DNA of 64,000 bases, taken from contig NZ_MARB01000008.1 in the NCBI RefSeq assembly GCF_001715975.1, positions 1 to 64,000 of the forward strand, in the 5' to 3' direction. Source of the stretch: Candidatus Thiodiazotropha endolucinida (GTDB lineage: Bacteria > Pseudomonadota > Gammaproteobacteria > Chromatiales > Chromatiaceae). The position numbers and the translations under genes are program-made. Shown here piece after piece: positions 8,386 to 16,583 of the stretch (positions are counted from its first letter, which is position 1; each line of letters opens with the position of its first letter). The notes beneath the pieces are model-generated. The model made no database searches. It was not told where the DNA came from and worked only from the letters and a program-made list of their open reading frames with translations.

Positions 8386-8469
8386 CAAAAAAAAGCGCGA
8401 CAGGGGGATGTCGCGCTGAATCTATATTTACCACCAAAGGAGGAATACTGACGCTCAATGCATCAGTAT
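8386..8469 (-). ncRNA. Candidate small RNA with anti-Shine-Dalgarno stretch
   Basis: A strong promoter (8476-8504) points leftward and an intrinsic terminator lies about 60-80 bases further on, with no credible reading frame between. The predicted RNA is about 80-85 nt. It would begin with a 7-bp hairpin (arms ATACTGA and TCAGTAT), then a single-stranded region containing TTCCTCCTTTGG, which is complementary to a Shine-Dalgarno sequence, and end in a 9-bp GC-rich hairpin and eight Ts. This is the layout of trans-acting riboregulators that block translation starts. I know of no named family that it matches. An alternative is a short 5' leader for rplM that is terminated early, but rplM lies further on and the terminator is strong. 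Confidence 0.6.
8387..8417 (-). terminator. Intrinsic terminator of the candidate sRNA
   Basis: On the minus strand AGCGCGACA pairs perfectly with TGTCGCGCT around a six-base loop (9-bp stem), followed by a run of eight T (8394-8387). It cannot serve the plus strand, where no T run follows. Confidence 0.85.
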
Positions 8470-8475
8470 GTGTGA

Positions 8476-8504
8476 ATTATCTAATATACTAAGATTCTTG
8501 TCAA
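8476..8504 (-). promoter_or_regulatory. Near-consensus sigma-70 promoter
   Basis: On the minus strand the -35 box is TTGACA (8504-8499, a perfect match). After a 17-base spacer the -10 box is GATAAT (8481-8476, one mismatch). The expected start is near 8469, exactly where the first hairpin of the candidate sRNA begins. Confidence 0.8.
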
Positions 8505-8593
8505 GCCAATCGCCGTGTCTTTCTGTTATTATCTTTGCCCTCAGCTCCCCAGTAGCCGATCAATAGCCAGCTAATGACAGCGAAGAGATACAT
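8501..8593 (-). CDS. Possible 30-residue membrane peptide
   Basis: A small reading frame starting at ATG 8593 codes for 30 residues. The first half is hydrophobic (LFAVISWLLIGYWG) and could cross the membrane once, and the second half is polar and basic. A purine-rich AGGGGC stretch lies about 8 bases upstream of the ATG. The stop falls in the -35 box of the candidate sRNA. I do not recognise a family. The frame may be chance, but the hydrophobic-then-charged pattern and ribosome site make it worth listing. Confidence 0.3.
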   Translation of the reverse strand: MYLFAVISWLLIGYWGAEGKDNNRKTRRLA

Positions 8594-8644
8594 TCATTCA
8601 GCCCCTGGCTTTTGTATCATATTGAATATTAAATAAATATTTTT

Positions 8645-9613
8645 ATGTTTCTTTTCAGTGTTGCGATACTTGTCGGCTTGGTTGTACTCGTTTGGAGTGC
8701 CGACCGGTTTATCAGTGGGGCGGCTGCCCTGGCAGATAATCTGGGTGTCTCACCTATGCTGATAGGACTCACTGTTGTCGGTTTTGGCACTTCAGCGCCC
8801 GAAGTGCTGGTTTCTACCATGGCGTCCTTCAACGGCAACCCGGGCCTCGCTATCGGCAATGCCATCGGCTCCAATATCGCCAACATCGGGCTGATACTCG
8901 GTTTCACTGCCCTGGTAATCCCCCTTTCCGTCCACTCCAGTGTCTTGAGACGTGAGTATCCGTTACTGCTGGCGGTCTCGGCGATGGCTTTTCTTTTGAT
9001 GTGGGATGGTGAACTGAACCAGCTCGATGGGGTAATCCTGGTCGTGACCCTGGTGGCAGTGCTGGGGTGGATGATCTATACCGCCAAGACCGGGGCTGCG
9101 GACCCCATCGCCGGAGAGTTTGATGCGGAGATTCCGCACGATATACCTACCCAAAAGGCGATTGTCCTGCTTTTGGGAGGGTTGATATTTCTGCTATTGA
9201 GTTCCCGACTGCTTGTATGGGGCGCCTCAAATGTGGCATCTGCACTGGGCGTCAGCGATGTCATCATCGGTTTGACCATCGTTGCCATCGGCACCAGCCT
9301 GCCTGAGTTGGCTGCCAGTATCACCAGTGCTCTGAAAGGGGAGGATGACCTCGCCATCGGCAATGTCATCGGTTCCAATCTCTATAATCTGCTGGCGGTA
9401 CTGAGTATCCCGGGCTTGGTGGCGCCGGGAACCTATTCGCCTGAGGTCATGGAGCGTGATCTTCCGGTGATGATGGTGCTTACCATGTTTCTCTTTTTTA
9501 TGGGGCACGGTCTGGGTAAACAGGGGCGTATCAACCGTCTGGAGGGATTACTCCTGCTGCTCTGCTTCATTGGCTATCAGTCTCTGCTCTTTGTATCACT
9601 GGTGAATGCCTGA
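8645..9613 (+). CDS. yrbG: Calcium/sodium antiporter (CaCA family, YrbG-like)
   Basis: A 322-residue inner-membrane cation exchanger. It shows the inverted duplication of the family: the alpha repeats VVGFGTSAPEVLVSTMASF (about residues 44-62) and IVAIGTSLPELAASITSAL (about 213-232), each with the ion-coordinating Glu, followed by AIGNAIGSNIANIGLI and AIGNVIGSNLYNLLAV. About ten hydrophobic helices are visible. The family exchanges Ca2+ for Na+ or H+. In E. coli yrbG lies just ahead of kdsD, as here (27 bases to the kdsD region). That arrangement is conserved and marks the start of the LPS cluster. Confidence 0.93.
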   Translation: MFLFSVAILVGLVVLVWSADRFISGAAALADNLGVSPMLIGLTVVGFGTSAPEVLVSTMASFNGNPGLAIGNAIGSNIANIGLILGFTALVIPLSVHSSVLRREYPLLLAVSAMAFLLMWDGELNQLDGVILVVTLVAVLGWMIYTAKTGAADPIAGEFDAEIPHDIPTQKAIVLLLGGLIFLLLSSRLLVWGASNVASALGVSDVIIGLTIVAIGTSLPELAASITSALKGEDDLAIGNVIGSNLYNLLAVLSIPGLVAPGTYSPEVMERDLPVMMVLTMFLFFMGHGLGKQGRINRLEGLLLLLCFIGYQSLLFVSLVNA

Positions 9614-9652
9614 TCTATGGATGTTTCAAACCTTATGTGAGTGAGTTGTCTA

Positions 9653-10651
9653 ATGACCAAACCCACGAATCCAACTAAAGACGAGATGGTCCGGATGATC
9701 GATCTGGGCAGGGCTGTGATCGAAACTGAGGCTGATGCAGTCCAATCGCTGATCCCCAGGTTGGGTGATGAATTCGCCCAGGCGTGCAGTTATCTTCTCC
9801 ATTGCCAGGGTAGGATTGTCGTTATCGGGATGGGCAAGTCGGGTCATATCGGCAATAAGATCGCTGCGACCCTGGCCAGTACCGGCAGCCCGGCTTTTTT
9901 TGTTCATCCGGGTGAGGCCAGCCACGGTGATCTCGGTATGATAACTCCTCAGGATGTGGTCCTGGCGCTGTCCAACTCAGGGGAGACCGGCGAGTTACTG
10001 GTCATCCTGCCCCTGCTTAAGCGACTGGGTGCGCCCTTGATCGCGATGACCGGAAAACCTGAGTCGACGCTGGCAAGAGAATCCGAGGTGCATATCGATG
10101 TCAGTGTTCAGAAGGAGGCCTGTCCCCTGGGCTTGGCCCCGACATCAAGCACGACTGCGGCATTGGTGATGGGTGACGCGATGGCGGTTGCATTGCTGCA
10201 GGCACGGGGTTTTACCGCCAAGGATTTCGCCCTCTCCCATCCGGGAGGCACTCTGGGAAGGCGGTTGCTTTTGCGGGTCAGTGATATAATGCATGCGGAC
10301 AGGTCTCTGCCGTCGGTTGGTCTCGATGCCACATTGCATGAGGCGTTGGAAGTGATGTCGGCCAAAGGCCTGGGTATGACCGCGATCGTGGATCCGGAGG
10401 GTGGAGTGGCCGGAGTCTATACCGATGGTGATCTGCGGCGTACCTTGAACAAGCCTATCGATATTCACCATGTCAAGGTGAGTGAGGTCATGACCAGGAA
10501 CTGCCTGACAGTCTCACCCGAGACGCTGGCCGCAGAAGCCTTGCAGATGATGGACGAGAAAAAGATTAACGGCCTGCTGGTTATCGATGAAGAACAGCAA
10601 CTGATCGGTGCATTCAATATGCATGATCTGCTGAGAGCCGGTGTGATGTAG
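9653..10651 (+). CDS. kdsD: D-arabinose 5-phosphate isomerase
   Basis: A 332-residue enzyme converting ribulose 5-phosphate to arabinose 5-phosphate, the first step to Kdo of the LPS inner core. An N-terminal SIS domain (about 40-180) contains GMGKSGHIGNKIAATLASTG and HPGEASHGDLG. The ALSHPGGTLGRRLLLRV block leads into two CBS domains (about 210-330). I prefer ATG 9653, spaced 7 bases from GTGAG. GTG 9641 would add four residues. It is followed by kdsC after 13 bases. Confidence 0.95.
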   Translation: MTKPTNPTKDEMVRMIDLGRAVIETEADAVQSLIPRLGDEFAQACSYLLHCQGRIVVIGMGKSGHIGNKIAATLASTGSPAFFVHPGEASHGDLGMITPQDVVLALSNSGETGELLVILPLLKRLGAPLIAMTGKPESTLARESEVHIDVSVQKEACPLGLAPTSSTTAALVMGDAMAVALLQARGFTAKDFALSHPGGTLGRRLLLRVSDIMHADRSLPSVGLDATLHEALEVMSAKGLGMTAIVDPEGGVAGVYTDGDLRRTLNKPIDIHHVKVSEVMTRNCLTVSPETLAAEALQMMDEKKINGLLVIDEEQQLIGAFNMHDLLRAGVM

Positions 10652-10664
10652 AGGGGGAGAGAAA

Positions 10665-11186
10665 GTGCAGGATATACATGCCAAGGCCAGCGGTGTGAAA
10701 CTGGTCATTTTTGATGTCGATGGTGTGCTGACCGATGGTGGTCTGTTTCTTGGTGACGACGGTCAGGAGTATAAGTCGTTCAACTCCAGGGATGGTCACG
10801 GTATGAAGATGTTGCAGAAATCGGGTGTGGTAATCGGCATTATCACCGGACGAAGCTCTGAGGTCGTGCGTATCCGTATGGAGAGTCTGGGTATCGAGCA
10901 TGTCTATCAGGGTAAGCTGGACAAACTGCCGGCCTATGAGGAGTTGCGCAATAAACTGGGCCTTTCGGATGACCAGGTAGCCTATGTCGGTGATGATGTC
11001 GTCGATCTGCCCATCATGCGGCGTGTCGGATTGGCCATCGCCGTGAATGACGCCCATCCCTTTGTTCTCCAGCATGCCCACTGGCAGACACGCCACAACG
11101 GTGGGCGTGGCGCCGCCAGGGATGTTTGCGAGATGGTGCTCGAGGCCCAGGGTAATCTAAAGACTGAGTTGGATAGCTATCTTTGA
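10665..11186 (+). CDS. kdsC: Kdo 8-phosphate phosphatase
   Basis: A 173-residue HAD-family phosphatase without a cap domain, typical of KdsC. It releases Kdo from Kdo 8-phosphate. Motif I is FDVDGVLTDGG, motif II IITGRSS, and the last motif YVGDDVVDLPIM carries the Mg-binding aspartates. The C-terminal RGAARDVCEMVLEAQG is characteristic of the family. The start is GTG 10665, preceded by GAGGGGGAG. The stop overlaps the lptC start (TTGA). Confidence 0.95.
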   Translation: MQDIHAKASGVKLVIFDVDGVLTDGGLFLGDDGQEYKSFNSRDGHGMKMLQKSGVVIGIITGRSSEVVRIRMESLGIEHVYQGKLDKLPAYEELRNKLGLSDDQVAYVGDDVVDLPIMRRVGLAIAVNDAHPFVLQHAHWQTRHNGGRGAARDVCEMVLEAQGNLKTELDSYL

Positions 11187-11746
11187 AGCGTCAATTAATT
11201 GGCCTCTTTTTTATAGGTGCTGCGCTGCTGAGCCTGGGCTGGTGGATGAATAGGTTGATGCAGCCGGAAGAGACCCGAACGCCGGGCGTTAGGCACGATC
11301 CCGATTCTTATGCCGAGGGGTTGGTTGTGCAAACCTACGATGAACAGGGTGCACTCAAACAGCGACTGCAGTCTCGGGGGATGAGGCATTTTGAAAAAAC
11401 CGGGATTACCGAACTGCAACAACCGATTCTCTGGCATTACAACCAACAAAGCCCCCCTTTGCAGATGCGGGCGCAGGATGGTCTGATCAGACGCAGTGAA
11501 GAGAGTCTCCATCTTGCCGGGGGTGTGGTTATCGATCGTCCTAGCGGCGCCAACACGGCACCGCTGCATATTGTCACGCAGGATTTGACTCTGCACTTTG
11601 AAGATTCATTTGCTACAACCGATGGTCCGGTGCGCATCAAAAGCGATGACCAATGGATGACTGCAACAGGTATGGAGGCCTGGCTGAAGGCGCCGCTACG
11701 GCTCAAACTGCTGCATGAGGTGCGAGGCTATTATGAATTCCAATAG
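11183..11746 (+). CDS. lptC: LPS export protein LptC
   Basis: A 187-residue bitopic inner-membrane protein. One N-terminal helix (LIGLFFIGAALLSLGWW) is followed by a periplasmic beta-jellyroll (about 45-185) that passes LPS from LptBFG to LptA. Recognisable segments are YAEGLVVQTYDEQGALKQRL and MRAQDGLIRRSEESLHLAGG. It begins with a rare TTG that overlaps the kdsC stop, and its end overlaps lptA by 14 bases, so the genes are coupled. Confidence 0.9.
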   Translation: MKRQLIGLFFIGAALLSLGWWMNRLMQPEETRTPGVRHDPDSYAEGLVVQTYDEQGALKQRLQSRGMRHFEKTGITELQQPILWHYNQQSPPLQMRAQDGLIRRSEESLHLAGGVVIDRPSGANTAPLHIVTQDLTLHFEDSFATTDGPVRIKSDDQWMTATGMEAWLKAPLRLKLLHEVRGYYEFQ

Positions 11747-12242
11747 AATGAAATACGTTGTGACCTGCCTGGTGTTGCTGCTGATCGTTTGGGCGCACGG
11801 GCATGCGTTGGAAAGTGATAAGGATCAACCCATGCATCTGGAAGCGGACAGCCTTTCCGTAGATGAGGCATCCGGTGTGGTGCTATATGAAGGAAGTGTC
11901 GAGATCACCCAGGGCAGTCTGAGGATTTGGGCAGATCGGCTGTGGATCCATCGTCGCCAGGGCAAAACGGAGAGGGTCATTGGTGAAGGGAGTCCCGTTC
12001 GCTTTCGTCAGTTGACGGAGAAAGGGGATGGGGAGGTTCATGGTGAAGCCCGGCGAGTGGAGATCAACGCGGAGCGTGATGAATTGCTGTTGATCGATGA
12101 TGCATCGCTTGAGCAGGGTGGCAACCGTTTTCGCAACGACCGGATTATCTACAATCGCGCCAAGGCAATGGTCAAGGCGGGTACAAGCGCGCAAGGTAAG
12201 CAACGCGTGCAGGTTGTCATCGAGCCAAAGAAGCAGCCATGA
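11733..12242 (+). CDS. lptA: Periplasmic LPS transport protein LptA
   Basis: A 169-residue secreted OstA/LptA-domain protein. A signal peptide covers about residues 1-26 (core [17 protein letters not shown]), and the beta-jellyroll starts at [22 protein letters not shown]. It forms the bridge for LPS across the periplasm between LptC and LptD. I use ATG 11733 because it puts a basic n-region before the hydrophobic core. Six more in-frame residues are possible upstream. It overlaps lptB by four bases. Confidence 0.93.
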   Translation: MNSNRMKYVVTCLVLLLIVWAHGHALESDKDQPMHLEADSLSVDEASGVVLYEGSVEITQGSLRIWADRLWIHRRQGKTERVIGEGSPVRFRQLTEKGDGEVHGEARRVEINAERDELLLIDDASLEQGGNRFRNDRIIYNRAKAMVKAGTSAQGKQRVQVVIEPKKQP

Positions 12243-12964
12243 GTCAGCTACAGGCGAAGGCGCTTAAAAAGCAGTATGGTAAGCGCAATGTCGTGGACGG
12301 CGTCTCACTCAGCGTGAACAGCGGTGAAGTGGTCGGGTTACTGGGGCCCAATGGGGCCGGTAAGACCACCAGTTTCTATATGATCGTCGGTCTGATCCCG
12401 GTGGATCATGGCGAGATACTTCTCAATGGGGAGGTTCTGACCGATCGGGCCATGCATATGCGAGCGCGCAGCGGAATTGGCTATCTGGCGCAGGAGCCAT
12501 CGGTATTTCGGCGGCTTACGGTGGAGCAGAATATTCTTGCGATCCTGGAGACAGTGGTGGATCTGGATGCCGGCAAGCGCCGTGAAATGTGTGGCCGGCT
12601 GTTGCGGGAACTCGGTATCGATCACTTGCGGGAGAGTCTGGCAATGAGCCTCTCCGGGGGTGAGCGCAGGCGTCTGGAGATTGCCAGGGCCCTCTCCGTC
12701 CAGCCGCGCTTTATTCTTTTGGATGAGCCTTTCGCCGGTGTCGATCCTATCGCTGTCATCGATATCAAAAAGATCATTCAACATCTCAAGGCCCTGCAGA
12801 TAGGCGTTCTGATTACGGATCATAATGTTAGAGAGACACTGGATATCTGTGATCGGGCCTATATCATCAATAGCGGTCAAGTGCTGGCTGAGGGCTCCAC
12901 GAATGAGATTCTTCAGAATGATGAGGTGCGAAGTGTCTATCTTGGAGAAGATTTTTCTATGTAG
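12239..12964 (+). CDS. lptB: LPS export ABC transporter ATP-binding protein
   Basis: A 241-residue ATPase that drives LPS extraction from the inner membrane together with LptF and LptG, whose genes are not in the window. It shows Walker A GPNGAGKT (residues 36-43), the Q loop around [14 protein letters not shown], the signature [15 protein letters not shown], Walker [13 protein letters not shown] and the switch His in [10 protein letters not shown]. The start overlaps the lptA stop (ATGA). Confidence 0.97.
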   Translation: MSQLQAKALKKQYGKRNVVDGVSLSVNSGEVVGLLGPNGAGKTTSFYMIVGLIPVDHGEILLNGEVLTDRAMHMRARSGIGYLAQEPSVFRRLTVEQNILAILETVVDLDAGKRREMCGRLLRELGIDHLRESLAMSLSGGERRRLEIARALSVQPRFILLDEPFAGVDPIAVIDIKKIIQHLKALQIGVLITDHNVRETLDICDRAYIINSGQVLAEGSTNEILQNDEVRSVYLGEDFSM

Positions 12965-13064
12965 AGGTGGTTTAGTGGGGGTAATGCATCCCCTTGATTT
13001 CACATGGATTCCAGGATTGATCCCGGAAGCTTGCAGTGACAGGTTTTAGCTTTCCGGCGGGATT

Positions 13065-13100
13065 CCGGGGAGAAAATTTTTTTCCTCGGTGGGTTTTTTT
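13065..13100 (+). terminator. Probable intrinsic terminator between lptB and rpoN
   Basis: CCGGGGAGAAA pairs with TTTTCCTCGG (about 10-11 bp with two G-U pairs) around a short loop, and a seven-base T run follows at 13094-13100. It may reduce read-through from the lpt genes into rpoN. Confidence 0.5.
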
Positions 13101-13159
13101 AGCTAGAATGAAGTTAAAGACATACAAATAACATACCAGGTCCAAAGATATCATCTGCG

Positions 13160-14647
13160 ATGAAGCAGGCGCTACAGCTCCGACTCGGACAACATCTCAC
13201 CATGACACCACAGTTGCAGCAGGCAATACGCCTGTTGCAACTGTCTGCTCTCGATCTCAGTCAGGAGGTTCAGGAGGTAATCGAGACCAATCCCATGCTC
13301 GAAGTGGAGGAGGAGTTCGGTCAACAAAACAGCACTCAGGAGAATGAGGACGCTGACAACGGGGCGGCGGAAAATTCAGCGGCAGAGGGTTCGGACAGTA
13401 ACGACATCAACAATGAACGTGAAATCCAGACTGATGCATCCCAGGTAACTGAAGAACTACCGGTCGACAGTGAATGGAGCGATGTCTATGACAGCTATCA
13501 GCCGACGACAGGCGGCGGTGGCGAGAGCAATGACCACGACTATTTGATACAGAACAGTAGCGCCACGACGCTACAAGACCATCTGCTGTGGCAGATGAAT
13601 CTGACTCCCTTCACTCCCCAGGATATCTATGTCGCCACAGCCATCATCGACAGTATCAACGAGGATGGTTATTTCACCGGCGATCTGGAGGAGGTGCTGC
13701 AGTCGCTGAACGATGAAGAGGCGACCCTTGACGATGTCAAGGCGGTATTGCACCGAATACAGGCATTCGATCCACCCGGTGTCGGCGCCCAGGGGCCTCA
13801 GGACTGCCTGCTTATCCAGTTGAATCAACTGTCCGAATCGACCCCCTATCTACAGTCGGCAATCAGGCTTTGCAAGGACCATTTCAGCCTCCTGACCGCG
13901 CAGGACCAGAACCAGATCATGCGTAGGTTGAAGATCGATCAGGACGAGCTGGCGGCGGTGATGCAACTGATTCGTACGCTCAATCCCCATCCGGGTACGC
14001 TCATTGCGAGCAGTGAGCCTGAGTATGTCATACCTGATGTGTTCGTGAGTAAGCGCAACGGTCGATGGGTGGTTGAGCTGAATGGCGAGGTGACCCCGAA
14101 ACTGCGGGTAAACACCGGCTATGCCAATCTGATCAGACGCGCGGACCAGAGTGAAGACAATACTTTTCTGAAGAACCATCTGCAGGAGGCCCGTTGGTTC
14201 ATTAAGAGCCTGATGAGCAGAAACGAAACTATTTTACGCGTGGCGAGTAAAATCGTAGAGTATCAACGGGGGTTCTTTGAGCATGGAGAGGAGGCGATGA
14301 AACCTCTGGTATTGAGAGATATCGCCGAAGCGCTGGAGATGCATGAATCGACAATATCCCGCGTGACGACACAGAAATATATGCATACACCCAGGGGTAC
14401 GCTGGAGTTCAAGTATTTCTTTTCCAGCCATGTCAGCACCAGTGCGGGAGGCGAGTGCTCGTCTACAGCAATTCGTGCGCTGATAAAAAAAATGATTGCC
14501 GCTGAGATTCCCAATAAGCCTCTCAGTGACAATAAGATTGCCGCCCTCTTGTCCGATCAGGGTATCGAAGTTGCCCGCCGGACAGTGGCAAAGTACCGTG
14601 AGTCGATGGGTATTCCACCGTCGAACGAACGTAAACGTCTGATATAG
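13160..14647 (+). CDS. rpoN: RNA polymerase sigma-54 factor
   Basis: A 495-residue alternative sigma factor. The N-terminal region I (LRLGQHLTMTPQLQQAIRLL) contacts the activating ATPases, the acidic Gln- and Asn-rich linker (about 55-130) is region II, and region III includes the core-binding and DNA-binding parts. The RpoN box ARRTVAKYRE is intact near residue 472. The protein recognises -24/-12 promoters and needs enhancer-binding activators. The distance to lptB (195 bases) with a probable terminator suggests its own promoter. hpf and the regulatory PTS genes follow, as in many Gammaproteobacteria. Confidence 0.98.
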   Translation: MKQALQLRLGQHLTMTPQLQQAIRLLQLSALDLSQEVQEVIETNPMLEVEEEFGQQNSTQENEDADNGAAENSAAEGSDSNDINNEREIQTDASQVTEELPVDSEWSDVYDSYQPTTGGGGESNDHDYLIQNSSATTLQDHLLWQMNLTPFTPQDIYVATAIIDSINEDGYFTGDLEEVLQSLNDEEATLDDVKAVLHRIQAFDPPGVGAQGPQDCLLIQLNQLSESTPYLQSAIRLCKDHFSLLTAQDQNQIMRRLKIDQDELAAVMQLIRTLNPHPGTLIASSEPEYVIPDVFVSKRNGRWVVELNGEVTPKLRVNTGYANLIRRADQSEDNTFLKNHLQEARWFIKSLMSRNETILRVASKIVEYQRGFFEHGEEAMKPLVLRDIAEALEMHESTISRVTTQKYMHTPRGTLEFKYFFSSHVSTSAGGECSSTAIRALIKKMIAAEIPNKPLSDNKIAALLSDQGIEVARRTVAKYRESMGIPPSNERKRLI

Positions 14648-14818
14648 GAGTTGAATGCGCGACTGATCACCGGCTGTTGACAGTAATCCCTTTGCGGATG
14701 CAACCAGGCACGAGGCTTATGAGGATTGCCTAACAGCATATACTGTAAATGTGGCTTGTCGCCATTTAATCATGTCAGGCAGGGTGATGGGTAACCTCAT
14801 CTAAGATAGGAGAAAATT

Positions 14819-15139
14819 ATGCAAATTAGCGTGACCGGTCATCATGTGGATGTAACCAATGCCTTGAAAAGCTATGTCGATAGTAAATTTGAGCGTCTGG
14901 AGCGCCATTTCGATAATGTGATAAATGTCCACGTTATCCTGAGTGTGGAAAAAATGAGGCAGAAGGCAGAAGCCACAATGAAAGTGAACGGTGCGAGTGT
15001 TTATGCGGATTCTGTACAGGAAGACATGTATGCAGCTATAGATCTGCTTACGGACAGGTTGGATAGACAGGTGCTGAAGCACAAGGAGAAAATGAAAAGT
15101 CATCGCGCCGGAAGCGGCGTAAAATATGCATCTGAGTAA
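14819..15139 (+). CDS. hpf: Ribosome hibernation promoting factor
   Basis: A 106-residue short HPF/RaiA-type protein that binds the 30S subunit between head and body and stabilises inactive ribosomes in stationary phase. The start MQISVTGHHVDVTNALKSYV and the middle KAEATMKVNGASVYADSVQEDMYAAI (central part) match the family. There is no C-terminal dimerisation domain, so it is the short form. TAGGAG precedes the ATG by about seven bases. It is 171 bases after rpoN. Confidence 0.95.
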   Translation: MQISVTGHHVDVTNALKSYVDSKFERLERHFDNVINVHVILSVEKMRQKAEATMKVNGASVYADSVQEDMYAAIDLLTDRLDRQVLKHKEKMKSHRAGSGVKYASE

Positions 15140-15168
15140 TACGGGCTGATTGAACTGGCGAGGTTTCC

Positions 15169-15636
15169 ATGTTTCCAAACGGTTATCTTGTGGAAGAACG
15201 GATCGGTTGCAATGTGGAGGCGGCCAGCAAGAAGCGCGTATTGGAACAGCTCGGTCAGCGACTGGCCGAGGCTGTTCCAGATCTCAATCAAGATATGGTT
15301 TTTGATGCGCTCCTAGAGCGTGAAAGGCTGGGCAGTACCGGTTTGGGCAAGGGTATAGCACTTCCCCATGCCCGCATGCCGCATATCACAGAGGCTCTGG
15401 CGGCGTTTGTCCAACTGCCGGAGGGAATCGATTTCGATGCCATCGACAATCAACCGGTTGATCTTGCCTTCGCCATGTTAGTGCCGGAAGAGGCGACCGA
15501 TGAGCATCTGCAATTGTTAGCCAAACTGGCGCAGATGTTTGACAATCACGATTTCTGCAGTGAGTTGAGGCAAGCGACAACTGCGCAAGATCTTTATCAA
15601 CTGATCCAGCAACGGGAAGCTATAATCTCCTCTTAA
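15169..15636 (+). CDS. ptsN: Nitrogen-regulatory PTS EIIA
   Basis: A 155-residue EIIA-Ntr protein of the fructose/mannitol EIIA fold. The phosphorylated His lies in GIALPHARMP (about residue 67), preceded by ERLGSTGLG. In other bacteria the phosphorylation state of PtsN controls potassium uptake, sensor kinases and sigma-54-linked functions. The start follows GAGG by about six bases. Its stop shares one base with the next gene (TAATG), so expression with hprK is coupled. Confidence 0.95.
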   Translation: MFPNGYLVEERIGCNVEAASKKRVLEQLGQRLAEAVPDLNQDMVFDALLERERLGSTGLGKGIALPHARMPHITEALAAFVQLPEGIDFDAIDNQPVDLAFAMLVPEEATDEHLQLLAKLAQMFDNHDFCSELRQATTAQDLYQLIQQREAIISS

Positions 15637-16574
15637 TGAAGCCAATCTATACCATTCGGGATCTCTATGAAGAGCTGGCCGGCGAGCTTTCGCTGAGCTG
15701 GAATGGTGAAGGGGGCGACACTGAGATCGTTCTGGATATTGAATCTCAACATGGAAAGCCACCGGCGGGCCCCCTCAATCTGGTTCGGCCCAATCAGATC
15801 CAGGTTATCGGGCCGCCGGAAAGGGAACATCTGTTGAATGATAAAAAGAATGTCTACCATGATTATCTACAGGTACTGTTCAAGGCCTCCCCCGCATCGC
15901 TTATATTCACCGATGGACTGAAACCGCTTCAGGAATGTGAGGAACAGGCACTGGAAAGGAGTATTGCGCTTTTCTATACCCCTCAACCCGACAGTCAGGT
16001 GATAAACCGTCTGTTGGAACGCTTCAGTCAACCGGTGAGTGAAAAACTGCTGGTGCACGGGGTCTACATGGAGGTCCTCGGTAGGGGAGTATTGCTCAGC
16101 GGTGATCCGGCGATCGGTAAAAGCGAGCTCGCATTGGCGTTGATTTCACGGGGCCATTGTCTGGTCGCCGATGATGCAACGGAGATCTACAAATCCGCTA
16201 GTAAGACACTTATCGGCCGCTGTCCGAAAGTGTTGCAGGACTTCCTGGAGGTGCGCGGTTTAGGGATGATCAATATCCGCGCTATGTTTGGAAACAGTGC
16301 GATAAAACCCAACAAAGAGTTGCATTTGATCATTGACCTGCTGCACTTCGATGACAAGAAACTACACGAAATGGACCGCCTCGAAGGTTGCCATTCGAAA
16401 CGCTCCATGCTGGGGGTCGATATACCGCAGACGAGTCTGCCGGTAGCCGCCGGTCGAAATCTGGCTATTCTGGTTGAAACTGCTGTACGGCAGCATATGT
16501 TGATGCTTGATGGTTATAACGCCACACAGGACTTCATCGATCGTCAACAGATCTATATCGATCAGGATCAATAA
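15636..16574 (+). CDS. hprK: HPr kinase/phosphorylase
   Basis: A 312-residue bifunctional enzyme that phosphorylates and dephosphorylates a Ser of HPr. The N-terminal domain (about 1-130) is followed by a kinase domain with the P-loop GDPAIGKSE (about residues 156-164; the usual form is GDSGIGKSE), then RGHCLVADDATEI and the family signature EVRGLGMINI. The target Ser is kept in the HPr encoded downstream. In Gram-negative bacteria with no sugar permease this enzyme is thought to tune the regulatory PTS. Confidence 0.94.
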   Translation: MKPIYTIRDLYEELAGELSLSWNGEGGDTEIVLDIESQHGKPPAGPLNLVRPNQIQVIGPPEREHLLNDKKNVYHDYLQVLFKASPASLIFTDGLKPLQECEEQALERSIALFYTPQPDSQVINRLLERFSQPVSEKLLVHGVYMEVLGRGVLLSGDPAIGKSELALALISRGHCLVADDATEIYKSASKTLIGRCPKVLQDFLEVRGLGMINIRAMFGNSAIKPNKELHLIIDLLHFDDKKLHEMDRLEGCHSKRSMLGVDIPQTSLPVAAGRNLAILVETAVRQHMLMLDGYNATQDFIDRQQIYIDQDQ

Positions 16575-16583
16575 GAGACAATC

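Noticed and set aside
14700-14725. GGCACG-containing stretch after rpoN, like a sigma-54 promoter for hpf
   Set aside because: The spacing from GG does not place GC at -12; the base pair there is AT.
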